DNA of 64,000 nucleotides from Liriodendron chinense (taxonomy: Eukaryota; Streptophyta; Magnoliopsida; Magnoliales; Magnoliaceae), in NCBI GenBank assembly GCA_003013855.2, contig PVNU02004120.1, positions 1 through 64,000 of the forward strand, in the 5' to 3' direction. Each line of letters starts with the position of its first letter. Position 1 is the stretch's first letter. The position numbers and the translations under genes are program-made. The notes beneath the pieces are model-generated. The model was given only the letters and a program-made list of their open reading frames with translations. It did not search any database and had not been told where the DNA came from. Below are positions 49,901 to 55,930 of this stretch, piece after piece.

Positions 49901-52900
49901 TCAGTTTTCCAAGTTCTAGCTCATAGGATTGTTTATTTCCATAGGATTGTTTATTCCAAGTTCGTGGATTTTTCAGAGTGTCCTTTAGTGTCACCCATGT
50001 CTGTCATCCAAAGGTCTTCAGAGTCAGCCAATGCATTCGCACGCCATATTCATGATTTGCATACACATATTAGACAGCGGATAAATAAAAGCAATGATGA
50101 TTCTAAAATCTCAGCTGATTCTCATCGTAGATTGCAAGAATTTCAGAAAGGAGACCATGTAATGGTGAGGATAAGGCCTAAGCGGTTCTCACAAGGTTCC
50201 GCTAAGAAATTACAAGCGCGTAGTGCTGGACCATTCAAGATATTGCAGAAAATTGGGTCCAACGCGTATCGGATCGACCTTCCATCTGAAATGGGCATTA
50301 ACCCAACTTTTAATGTGGAAGATCTAGTCCGTTCCCACCATCCCATCGTTGATCCATCGTCCCTTTCATGGCCTTGTTCTGATGTTGCTACACAACCCCT
50401 TCCACCCCTTCCTCCACCCATTACCCATAAAGAAGAAATTGAGGAGATCTTGGGTGAAGAGATCATTGTTATGAGAGGCGGAAGTTTCCAAAGATACATT
50501 GTCAAATGGAAGAACAAACCACCGTCAGAATCTACATGGTTGATAGAAGTGGAGTTACAGAACGTTAATCCAGATTTACTAGAGCGCCACAAGAGTTTTA
50601 ACTCGCCGGAGTCGAGTTCTTCTCAGACGAGGAGAATGATGCGGAACACAAGACCATTTCAAGTGTACCAATGAAGAAAGCGCCAACCACACGTACCATC
50701 CTTGTGGATAGGCGACTATTGAGGAGCATTGAAGACCTTACACATGTAGTCCGAGACATTTGAAAAGACCCCACCTTGGGAAGACATGTGTAAGTTGCTT
50801 TGAGGAGATGATCAGACCGTTGGATCGTGATGATGATGTGATCGGACCGTTGGTTCATTGTGGCCCACTTTCATCACACCATCATTGGAGCGCATTGGAC
50901 ATTTTAGATTTGAGTTTATTTTACGCATTTTTTACTTATTTGAGTTTTGGGTTAGTGTGGGTACGTTTTTTTTCATGCAAATGTCTTTTTTTTGAAATTT
51001 TGTTAGTAGGGGTATTTTGGTAATTATACTAATTCCGAATTTTATAAGGGTGTTGCCCTAAACCTTTTTGATTAGTTGTTGATTTATGAAAAAGAGCAAA
51101 CCTTTGGTTGCCTCCTTCCTCTCTCTCTCTCTCATGGTGCTTCTTCTTCTTCCTTGATCTCCTTCTTCTCTATTCTTCTTGTGCCCCTCCAACTTCTTCC
51201 AGGTATTTCATCTTCTATTACTATCCTTCTAAACTTCTGTTTTGTTTATTCCCCACGATCTAAACCTTGAGAATCGATCCAAACCCTGAACCCCCAAATT
51301 CTCAAATCCCTAATCCGAGAAACCTCCTGGTTCTTCGGACTAGTGATCCTCATTGATCGATTGGGTATGACCATGCAAGATCGGGAGGTTCCATCCCTCG
51401 CCGGGTCCAACCTAAGCAATAATTGAATTCCATACTCCACAGTTGTGATGATGGCCCGTCCCATTGCATGTTTCCTTTATGATTTTCTTAGTTTATGATG
51501 ATTGATGCTAGATTTCATCATTATTATTGCTTTTATTTCCGCTGAATAATTGTGTTCATGAGCATGCATCATATTTAGGGCTGTCCTGCATCACTTATGT
51601 ATCCGGATAAGAACGTCTTTACTTCCTACATGGAGTCTGAGGGCGGCTCGGTATTTCTAGGCTATGACTACGCCTGCAAGGTTGTGGGAATTGGTACTGT
51701 GTGCATCAAGATGTTCGATGGTATCGAACGGACCTTGACGGAAGTTAGGCACATTCCCAAACTAAGGAAGAATCTAATTTCCCTTGGTGCACTCGAGGCA
51801 TTGGGGTGCAAGTTCACCAGTTTTGACCAGTTCTACAAAGTTTCGAAGGGGACCCTAGTAATTATGAAGCGACAGGCATGGACACATTTACAGGCTTATT
51901 GGGAGCACTTCAATAGGTGGAGTTGCAACGATTGTAGCGGATTCCACGTCTGCACATATGTGGCATGCACGCTTAGGCCACATGAGCGAGCGGGGCATGA
52001 AGGTACTCTCTGAACGATCTTTGATTCCTTCCTTTAAATCTATAGACTTTAGTATATATGAAAATTGCATGTATGGGAAACAGTCTAGATTGTCATTTAA
52101 TAAGGAGAAACACGTATGTAAAAGGGTGCTTGAATATGTTCATTCCGATGTATGGGGGGCCATCGCCCGTTATTTCTGTTGGGGGGTCATCGTGGTTCAT
52201 GTCGTTTATCATGACTATTGCAGAAAGGTTTGAGTTTATTTTCTAAAAAATAAATTCGATGTCTTCACGACCTTCAAGTATTGAAAGGCGATGGTAGAGA
52301 ATCAATCAAGGCAGAAACTGAAGGTTTTGAGAACCGACAATGGAGGTGAGTTCACTTCCAAGGAATTTAACACGTATTGTAAGGAGGAGGGGATCGTGAG
52401 GCACAACACAGTGCGCCACACGTCAGAGCATAATGGTGTAGCAGAGCGGATGAATCGGACTCTCTTGGAGAGCCCGATCCATAATCAGTAATGCTGGGTT
52501 AGGCAAAGAGCTGTGGACTGAGGTCGTTAACATGGCTTGTTACTTGATAAATCGGTCACCCTCTATGGCAATTGAATGTAAAATCCCTGAGGAAGTGTGG
52601 AATGGTCGTACGTTAGACTACTCAAGTCTGTGGGTCTTTGGTTGTAAGGTTTACTCTTATGTACCGTCAGTTGAGAGAGATAAGCTAGACCATAGGGCCA
52701 AAAAAGGGATCTTTGTGGGCTATGGTGATGGTGTGAAGGGTTATCGCATATATGACCCTGTCATATGGAAGATCACCCTGAGCCGCGATGTCAAGTTCGA
52801 TGAAGGGTCTTTGTTCCGTAAGGATGCAACAAAAGAACCGAAAAAATCAAAAATTGTTGATAATCCCAAAGACGCGGGAAGAAAAAAGATCCTGACCATC

Positions 52901-54120
52901 GACAACATGAGGAAAAGAGGTACGCAAATCACAAACGGTTGTCCTCTATGCCTCAGAGAGGAGGAGAGGGTAGACCATCTGCTGCTTCATTGTGCATTTT
53001 CGACAGAAATCTGGAGGAGAGTTTTTAGGCTGGCTGGAGTATCCTGGGTTATGCCCCACTTCATTGACGATCTCCTTTCAGTTTGGAGTTTTGGGCAAAA
53101 GGAAATCGAGGGTCCTGATACTAGCTGTCTTCTGGGCTATCTGGGCGAAACATAATAGCAAATGTTTCAAGAGCATTTATAGTTCCAAATCACGGGGTTT
53201 TTCGAGGGTGCTGGCTTTGTTCAGAGATTGGGCCCCCTAGTTTAGGTAGCTATCTTGTGGGTAGGATGGCAACTCGAGGTGTGAGGGAGCCCAATCCTTT
53301 GTTGCTTGTATTTTGTTTGTTTTCTTCTCCCTTCCCTTTTCCCATGTTGCTCTTTCTTTTTTTTGTCTGAAGTCTGGTTAGTTTCTGTAGTTTGTTTTGC
53401 TTCCTTTTTGTCTAATAAAATTGTAACTTTCAAAATAAAAAAATTAAAAAAAAAATCATGGGCTACAATATTGAAGGAGCACACTATGACAATCATACCG
53501 ATCAGATGATCCCAAGTATCTGACAATTGACCATCAAATGGATAGCTAAAAGAGAACAACCAATTATCCAAATTTGATGGGTGAAATCTGATGTTAAGAC
53601 CATATAGAAAGTTTGACTGTCAAGCAACGATTTATCCACAAAGGGGCCTACAACTTGGATGATCCAAAATTCACATGCATGCATGCCCTACAGCTTGATG
53701 GTTGCAACTTGTTTGATTAGCAACTAGATTCTTGTTAAAATAGTGTTAATGAACAAAAACAAAGAGAAAGTTAATAATAATACAATCAAGAAATACAGAC
53801 GGTTAAAAGAGAACAACCAATGATCCAATTTTGATGGGTGAAATTAGATGTTAAGATCATATAATACGTTTGATTCTCAAGCAACAATTTATCCAACAAT
53901 GGGGCCCACAACGTGGATCATCCAAAATTCACATGCATGCATGCCCTACAGCTTGATGGTTCCAATTTGTTTGATTAGCAACTAGATTCTTGTTAAAATA
54001 GTGTGTTAAGGAACAAAAATAAAGGGAATGGTTAATAATAATACACTGAAGAAATATTGACCAGGATGAAATCTGGCACATTGTCTTCTTTTTGCATGCA
54101 TACTTGATCTTGATCTTGAT

Positions 54121-54157
<37 letters not shown>

Positions 54158-55930
54158 CCATGAATGGGTACATTAGTGCAAGGCTTGGGTATGAATGACA
54201 CATAGCACCAAGGCTAATGACAAGAGTAAAACAGCAGAAGCAGCCTGACAGTAACATTTAGTAATTGAAGAACATCAAATCATCCTATTAAATACCATCG
54301 GCCACCTATACAATTTTACATAATTACAACAAACATGAAAAGGAAAAATAAAGATGTTGCTCACTCCCAAGTCTTTTCTTCAAATACTTCATCAAGTGAA
54401 GCCTACACGTGTCATACAAGTGCAATGTGCAAGGTTATGTTTTGTAGCATTTGTCGACAATGCTATCAGACAATTTTTATTGCTACCGCATGCATGTAAA
54501 AATATTAAAATGGCATCCCCTCCATCTTACCCTCAACAACCTCATTGTGTTGAGAGGTTGGGATAAGCAATAAGCATGTGGTATGATAAAGTAATGACAT
54601 GTGTTTGGGCATAATATTGTATGTGAAACAACTTACAGAGATAAAAACAGATTTCGTTGTTTCGATTTCTACAAAACAAACTAAGTTCCAGACTATAATA
54701 GTAATAGTAATAAACCAAATGAACACCATACAGGTTTCTAAAGGGTGAAAAAAGTACCACGCAGAAGAACTCTTATGTTCAATTACCTCAGTGAACTCCT
54801 GATTTGAAATTATATCGATAGATATAACCTCTGTCTTGTTTAAATTCAATATCTCAAGAGTAAAATCTGTTGTCTTTTTCCCAGTTTTATACATCTCTGC
54901 TGCCTTGCCAGTACCTGTACATAAAATCATCAGGCTTTCAAATTGTACGCCCGGCAGCCAATTCATACAGGTAGAAAGTGAATTAAATGAGATAAGAAAA
55001 AGATATACCTACGACTTGAACTAGCCTGTACATATCTTGCTTTTGACCTGTGCCAGAAATCCTTATTCTAACAAAAGAGCCAACAACCATATCTTGGAAC
55101 TTTTCCACATCATCAATCAAATCCTCCATCAAGTTACGTCGCAAGTAAATTAAATTAATATTATGAACATCAATAGCCGCATAATCATCAACGTTAGCCT
55201 GCGGCCCTCTGTCGTCAATCCTTTTGCGTATTTTCCTTCTCTTATCTAAAATTGCCTTTGCAGAATCACTGTTACCTTCAGCCTCCATTTGAATAGCCTC
55301 ACTATCTAATATTCCCCCTTGACTGTCATCTTCTAATGGCAGAGGATTCTCTTTTATGAGAAAGTGTGATTCAAGAAGCTTTAACATTTCGAAATGTCCC
55401 ACGCGTGCTTTTCCAAACAGACTTTCCAGCCTTGAATCACATATGATTTGACTTTTCTTGCGTGGATCACGAAGATTATTTCGTTTAATATATTCTAGCA
55501 AAAGAGCCTGAACATCAAACTGGGATAAGACTGATTTATCCCCATCTTTCATGTGTGAAACAAACTCCAAGAGCTCTTTTGAAGCCCATTCCATGCCCTC
55601 TGGAACAGATGGCCGTTCACTACCAACTTCATGTTTCACAATAGATGAGCCTTCCTTATTGGCAAAGGACCTTGACCGTTTCTTCCCCTTCTTTGTAGTA
55701 CTCGCTTCAAGATGTCCAGAAGAGCTGTCTGAACTAGAACCTATATCAGCATTAGCATCATACAACTCATCAGAAGATTCGCCATTGCGAGCCAAAACAC
55801 TAGAACCCTTCAATGGATTTCTTGCTCTAGTGAGCTCGTCTGGAGTTAATGTTAGCTTCCGTTTCAAATCAAGCCAGTATTCCTTGAAAAGATACTCCCA
55901 GCTGGTCTTGTCATCAAAATCTACCGCAGG
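14408..55930 (-). CDS. NERD: NERD-like (CCCH zinc finger protein 19/44 family) protein, spliced, 5' part outside window
   Basis: Seven exons join in frame: 55930-55009, 54914-54787, 35603-35544, 35450-35400, 35239-35169, 17600-17446, 16947-14408 (about 1308 codons plus stop). Numbered from the first visible codon, domains are: SWIB at about 112-195, Plus3 at about 250-375, a conserved linker at 388-462, GYF at about 588-630, a GW/WG-rich region up to about 1250, and a CCCH finger (C-x7-C-x5-C-x3-H) at 1289-1307. In Arabidopsis this architecture, preceded by a PHD finger, is NERD (C3H19). NERD binds AGO2 through GW motifs and H3 through its PHD, and acts in RDR-dependent, non-canonical RNA-directed DNA methylation; C3H44 is a paralogue. 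The gene is unusual for its 19.2-kb and 17.6-kb introns, the second of AT-AC type. The PHD exons were not found between 55931 and 64000. Whether it is the NERD or the C3H44 orthologue is inferred from length only. Confidence 0.85.
16948..17445 (-). other. NERD-like intron (GT-AG, 498 bp)
   Basis: Ordinary short intron with GTGCTT donor and TGCGCAG acceptor, phase 1. No repeat recognised in it. Confidence 0.85.
17446..17600 (-). CDS. NERD: NERD-like exon (ECVEK..LNTPEERSRR..DPNMDPGYES linker)
   Basis: 155 bp, 51 complete codons plus split codons at both ends. It encodes HRECVEKIQLLNTPEERSRR, then LQEIPEVRADPNMDPGYESD and an acidic tail ending KKQ, a block conserved between the Plus3 and GYF parts of NERD-family proteins. 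The donor is CAAG/GTGCTT at 17446. The 3' splice site is the AC at 17602-17601 preceded by TCCTTGAC, a U12 branch site. Its first base G completes the GA of the previous exon to GAG (Glu), restoring the family sequence KE.RECVEK. Confidence 0.9.
20138..20144 (+). promoter_or_regulatory. TATA box of the solo LTR
   Basis: TATAAAC inside the LTR, about 960 bp from its start. The following 200 bp are GA/AAG-rich, as often seen in plant 5' leader regions. Activity unknown. Confidence 0.4.
20219..20360 (+). repeat. (GA)n and (AAG)n microsatellites in the solo LTR
   Basis: A GA repeat at 20219-20250 and an AAG repeat at 20334-20360. Confidence 0.9.
22522..23359. other. Intron sequence, nothing recognised
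   Basis: No element or coding exon seen. It probably contains the decayed 5' part of the following RTE LINE. Confidence 0.4.
23934..25290 (-). mobile_element. L1-type LINE inserted in the RTE LINE
   Basis: A T-run at 23930-23948 marks the poly-A end. TAGTTTT at 23927-23933 and 25291-25297 is the target duplication. Minus-strand frames encode DDEVEDFARLLVRL near 24700, SGAFSVKSFY near 24615, FWFYGAPP near 24545, and the zf-RVT part SFTWLVGRKCILTVDNLQKR followed by SVDHLFIHC near 24370. A 31-base G-run (24500-24530) breaks the frame. 5'-truncated. Confidence 0.8.
24500..24530. repeat. 31-base poly-G run
   Basis: Uninterrupted G on the plus strand, inside the LINE, at the position of the Pro-Pro codons of its conserved APPKV motif. 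Confidence 0.95.
25986..28028. other. Intron sequence, unclassified, possibly an LTR
   Basis: No coding exon. 26900-27900 has the look of LTR or leader sequence (pyrimidine/purine-biased, phrases like GAGGTGGGCCCAGCGCAATC) but no termini were found. A small tandem duplication of about 28 bp (ACAGAATCAAGAATGAAGTC) occurs near 26160-26230. Confidence 0.35.
28037..28273 (-). mobile_element. Short L1-type LINE tail in the copia gag
   Basis: A T-run at 28037-28052 begins 237 bp of LINE 3'-end sequence. GGATATGG (28029-28036) and GGATAGGG (28274-28281) flank it as a one-mismatch target duplication. Confidence 0.6.
28274..30359 (-). pseudogene. Ty1-copia element 5' part (PBS, leader, gag), broken by LINE insertions
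   Basis: On the minus strand the primer-binding site TGGTATCA (30358-30351) follows an LTR end (CACCACA). After about 700 bp of leader, gag begins near 29650 (SLQIMITKLAENNFLPM). After an inserted LINE it resumes near 28720 (LGYISGI) and continues through the UBN2-type gag region: RGLYFLSSTKEVWDKIH, QREKLVAEYYTKI, FELLGGLNHDFEPICAE down to about 28290. Stops and frameshifts present. No pol was recognised downstream. Confidence 0.75.
28725..29540 (-). mobile_element. L1-type LINE fragment (zf-RVT region) in the copia gag
   Basis: Minus-strand frames encode NMNDEEVELVRLLEML near 29480, SGQFSVKSLL near 29360 and the zf-RVT section with the GDSVDHLFIHC motif near 29150. It separates two parts of a copia gag; exact ends unresolved. 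Confidence 0.65.
30474..31814 (-). mobile_element. L1-type LINE inserted in the copia LTR
   Basis: A T-run from 30474 marks the 3' end. AGGAAGGATACGA (30461-30473) and AGGAAGGATGCAA (31814-31826) are a target duplication with two mismatches. Minus-strand frames encode the zf-RVT part (CRKRIPTIDNLQ, MIDHLFNHCPFAGKLW) and further upstream a GKWVGVEQGNLWREVVAVKYG stretch near 31550. 5'-truncated. Confidence 0.75.
30496..30526. repeat. Poly-G run
   Basis: Twenty-four Gs, a C, then six Gs, near the 3' end of the LINE. A 15-base C-run is at 30726-30740. Confidence 0.9.
31861..32849. other. Intron sequence, nothing recognised
   Basis: No exon of the NERD-like gene and no clear element end. Part may be the outer copia LTR. 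Confidence 0.4.
32850..33421. repeat. Two-copy tandem duplication, about 285 bp unit
   Basis: Copy 1 (32850-33127) and copy 2 (33128-33421) share TTTGGATG.AACAAA, GAAGCCCAA, TTGGGAGAAGCAAG, the CTGTACTTCCACA region and the end CCTAACAGTTTAAGTGAGCT. Diverged, roughly 75 percent by eye. Confidence 0.8.
33422..34845. other. Intron sequence, nothing recognised
   Basis: AT-rich, no coding exon or element detected. Confidence 0.45.
34846..34915. repeat. (AT)n microsatellite
   Basis: About 35 AT units in the AT-AC intron, about 250 bp (in transcription direction) downstream of its 5' splice site. Confidence 0.95.
35169..35239 (-). CDS. NERD: NERD-like exon (WLETELLRLSHLRDRASEKG)
   Basis: 71 bp; 23 codons plus GA of a split Glu codon. 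It encodes WLETELLRLSHLRDRASEKG and RKK, matching the conserved linker after Plus3 in NERD-family proteins. The acceptor is ATCAACAG at 35240. The donor is the U12 site ATATCCTT starting at 35168. Confidence 0.9.
35400..35450 (-). CDS. NERD: NERD-like 51-bp exon (GEVQEKARALQAVRVND)
   Basis: Seventeen codons, phase 0 at both ends: GEVQEKARALQAVRVND, the end of the Plus3-linked block. The acceptor is ATTGTAG and the donor GTGAGC. Both neighbouring introns are short (160 and 93 bp). Confidence 0.9.
35544..35603 (-). CDS. NERD: NERD-like 60-bp exon (EECKRLRQSIKCGLIPRLKV)
   Basis: Twenty codons, phase 0 at both ends: EECKRLRQSIKCGLIPRLKV, continuing the Plus3 C-terminal part. The acceptor is AATTTCCAG, the donor GTAATA. 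It is separated from the preceding Plus3 exon by a 19.2-kb intron. Confidence 0.9.
35604..37359. other. Intron sequence, nothing recognised
   Basis: AT-rich intron DNA with short spurious frames only. Confidence 0.45.
37405..37460 (+). mobile_element. 3' end of an RTE-type LINE
   Basis: CCCAAATAGCTTGGGACAAG followed by a GATGATGATG tail, the typical terminal sequence of this LINE family (compare 25950-25985). Upstream coding sequence not recognised. Confidence 0.45.
37461..38800. other. Intron sequence, nothing recognised
   Basis: Very AT-rich (especially 38160-38520). No element ends or coding. Confidence 0.45.
38800..40560 (+). pseudogene. Ty1-copia leader and gag remnant
   Basis: The plus strand from about 39490 carries a gag-like region. 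After a duplicated segment it shows LQRV.ILGKDNIPS and a Y..RGEARIATTFGQNGSS stretch near 40200-40300, then a zinc-knuckle-like CSHC..WGQIKERC near 40400 in a shifted frame. 39650-39760 and 39850-39960 partly repeat each other. Stops throughout. 38800-39480 is pyrimidine-rich and probably LTR/leader. Confidence 0.55.
40561..41141. other. Intron sequence, nothing recognised
   Basis: No clear feature. Confidence 0.4.
41142..43551 (-). pseudogene. 3' half of a Ty1-copia element (RT, RNase H, 3' LTR)
   Basis: Minus strand. From 43550 it shows an RT-upstream region (VQDQVEQLPVRRNPSRDRRL, WKTAMQDEMYSLYKNETWEL), then VDFSEIFAPVVK and QMDVKTAFLHGELEEQIY near 43060. The catalytic motif LVLYIDDMLI is near 42800 and RNase H motifs (SSAINLAKNSVYHSCTKHID) near 42040. 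A 585-bp LTR follows at 41726-41142 (TGTCAGGATC..CCAACA). Several frameshifts. There is no gag, protease or integrase. The LTR belongs to the same family as 45810-46364. Confidence 0.8.
43552..43802. other. Spacer with T-run, nothing recognised
   Basis: Begins with a 14-base T-run beside the broken copia end; may mark an insertion or rearrangement junction. Confidence 0.4.
43803..45467. mobile_element. TIR-like non-autonomous DNA element containing a solo LTR
   Basis: The left end GGGGTCGTTTGGCAGTG and the reverse complement of the right end GGGGCTTGTTTGCGTG are similar inverted ends. Internal phrases (TTTGGCAGC, TTGGAATC) recur in inverted form near 45350-45440. No clear target duplication, so the superfamily (hAT or Harbinger) is undecided. 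Confidence 0.45.
43862..44841 (+). mobile_element. Solo LTR of the young gypsy family, 980 bp
   Basis: It starts TGATGAGGACATTAGG and ends ATCCTGCATCA, aligning end to end with the 957-bp LTRs at 47297 and 50637 but clearly diverged. GTTTG is duplicated exactly at 43857-43861 and 44842-44846. It carries the family's TTGCCTCC..CTCTCTCT tract near 44355. Confidence 0.85.
45810..46364 (+). mobile_element. Copia 5' LTR (555 bp)
   Basis: Starts TGTCAGTCTTC and ends TTTCCAACA. It is followed two bases later by the primer-binding site TGGTATCAGAG (46367), complementary to initiator tRNA-Met. A TATATAAGCACC box is near 46050. By eye about 85 percent identical to the reverse complement of 41142-41726. 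Confidence 0.85.
47297..48253 (+). repeat. 5' LTR of the young gypsy element
   Basis: 957 bp with a TTTATAAGG TATA-like box near 47700, about 400 bp from the start, and a CTCTCTCTC tract near 47780. Confidence 0.92.
48575..50674 (+). pseudogene. Gag - integrase C-terminus - chromodomain frame of the young gypsy, one in-frame stop
   Basis: A 700-codon frame from ATG 48575 to TGA 50672-50674 is open except for one TGA at 49067-49069. The first part is Retrotrans_gag-like (FNGHMDPQTFLDWLEDLDYF, LKLEGQAKSFWADL, ISQWEEMKERLKEKYLP). A Glu/Asp-rich stretch and a partial RT N-terminus follow (KWDIQHAINLVPGS near 49415, MPALFTSKNNGIW near 49590). The catalytic RT motifs, RNase H and integrase core are missing. 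It resumes in the integrase C-terminus (SANAFARHIHDLH, GDHVMVRIRPKRF, ARSAGPFKILQKIGSNAYRI) and a chromodomain (EEILGEEIIVMRGG, RYIVKWKNKPPSESTW). The C-terminus runs into LTR 2. There is no ATG just after the stop, so downstream translation would need readthrough. Confidence 0.85.
50637..51593 (+). repeat. 3' LTR of the young gypsy element
   Basis: 957 bp, identical to the 5' LTR except for four transitions, near 50787, 50903, 51289 and 51441. Confidence 0.92.
52871..53456 (+). mobile_element. L1-type LINE 3' end joined to copia integrase
   Basis: From about 52880 the plus strand encodes a zf-RVT domain (KKILTIDNMRKRG, CPLCLREEERVDHLLLHC). It is followed by LINE 3' sequence and an A-rich tail ending at 53456. 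5'-truncated. No target duplication could be recognised because the copia sequence does not resume after the tail. Confidence 0.75.
53547..54059. repeat. Two-copy tandem duplication, about 255 bp unit
   Basis: Copy 1 (53547-53801) and copy 2 (53802-54059) share AAAAGAGAACAACCAAT, TTGATGGGTGAAAT, TCACATGCATGCATGCCCTA and TAGCAACTAGATTCTTGTTA at about 90 percent identity. It lies in the 19-kb intron within 1 kb of the upstream exon. Confidence 0.88.
54124..54155. repeat. (GA)n microsatellite
   Basis: About 16 GA units in the intron. Confidence 0.9.
54787..54914 (-). CDS. NERD: NERD-like Plus3 exon
   Basis: 128 bp with acceptor TGTACAG and donor GTAATT. Its first two bases complete a Gly codon. 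It encodes TGKAAEMYKTGKKTTDFTLE and then ILNLNKTEVISIDIISNQEF-TE, the most conserved part of the Plus3 domain in this family. The open frame continues into the intron at both ends, so the boundaries rest on the splice sites and family alignment. Confidence 0.92.
54915..55008 (-). other. NERD-like 94-bp intron
   Basis: GTATAT donor and TGTACAG acceptor, phase 1. Confidence 0.9.
55009..55930 (-). CDS. NERD: NERD-like SWIB and Plus3 N-terminal exon
   Basis: 922 bp with acceptor CATGTGCAG at 55931, phase 0, and donor TAG/GTATAT. It encodes DFDDKTSWEYLFKEYW at the start (the segment after the PHD region in the family), then a Ser/Asp-rich linker with a basic KKGKKRSRS stretch. The SWIB domain (EGMEWASKELLEFVSHM, DVQALLLEYIKRNNLRDPRK, SRLESLFGKARVGHFEMLKL) covers residues 112-195. 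The Plus3 start (YAAIDVHNINLIYLRRNLME) ends in YRLVQVVG. The open frame extends 84 bp upstream into non-conserved intron sequence. Confidence 0.92.

Larger units (their letters stand above)
47297..51593 (+). mobile_element. Young non-autonomous Ty3-gypsy element with near-identical LTRs
   Basis: LTRs are 47297-48253 and 50637-51593, both 957 bp, starting TGATGCGGAACAC and ending CTGTCCTGCATCA. They differ at four sites, all transitions. The primer-binding site TGGTATCAGAG (48258) follows LTR 1; a purine tract (GACGAGGAGAA) precedes LTR 2. The flanks CATAT and CTTAT are a one-mismatch 5-bp target duplication, and removing the element rejoins the copia protease region. The interior is only 2383 bp and lacks a complete protease, RT, RNase H or integrase core. 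Confidence 0.92.
46365..52870 (+). pseudogene. 5' half of a Ty1-copia element (gag, protease, integrase), split by a gypsy insertion
   Basis: Gag starts at ATG 46420 (MASGTKFDVKKFSGKNNFEL) and continues after a frameshift at about 46700. It ends with a broken zinc knuckle (stop at 47097, then GCGQVGYMKDCKS). The protease motif is MDSRASYH at 47275, with the usual DSG changed to DSR. The gypsy element follows. Copia resumes at 51597 with YPDKNVFTSYMESEGG, then integrase HARLGHMSERGMK (51960), LRTDNGGEFTSKEF (52330), VAERMNRTLLES (52440) and a KGIFVGYGDGVKGYRIYDP stretch (52700). Several stops. RT and RNase H are absent. Confidence 0.85.
35604..54786 (-). other. 19.2-kb GT-AG intron of the NERD-like gene
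   Basis: The donor is GAG/GTAATT at 54787 and the acceptor TTTCCAG at 35604, phase 0. It contains copia, gypsy, LINE and TIR-type sequence listed separately. No other coding exon was found in it. Confidence 0.88.

Noticed and set aside
49085..50674. Separate gene starting at 49085
   Set aside because: The start codon there would be TTG. The frame is continuous with gag at 48575 except for one TGA, so it is the downstream part of the gypsy frame.
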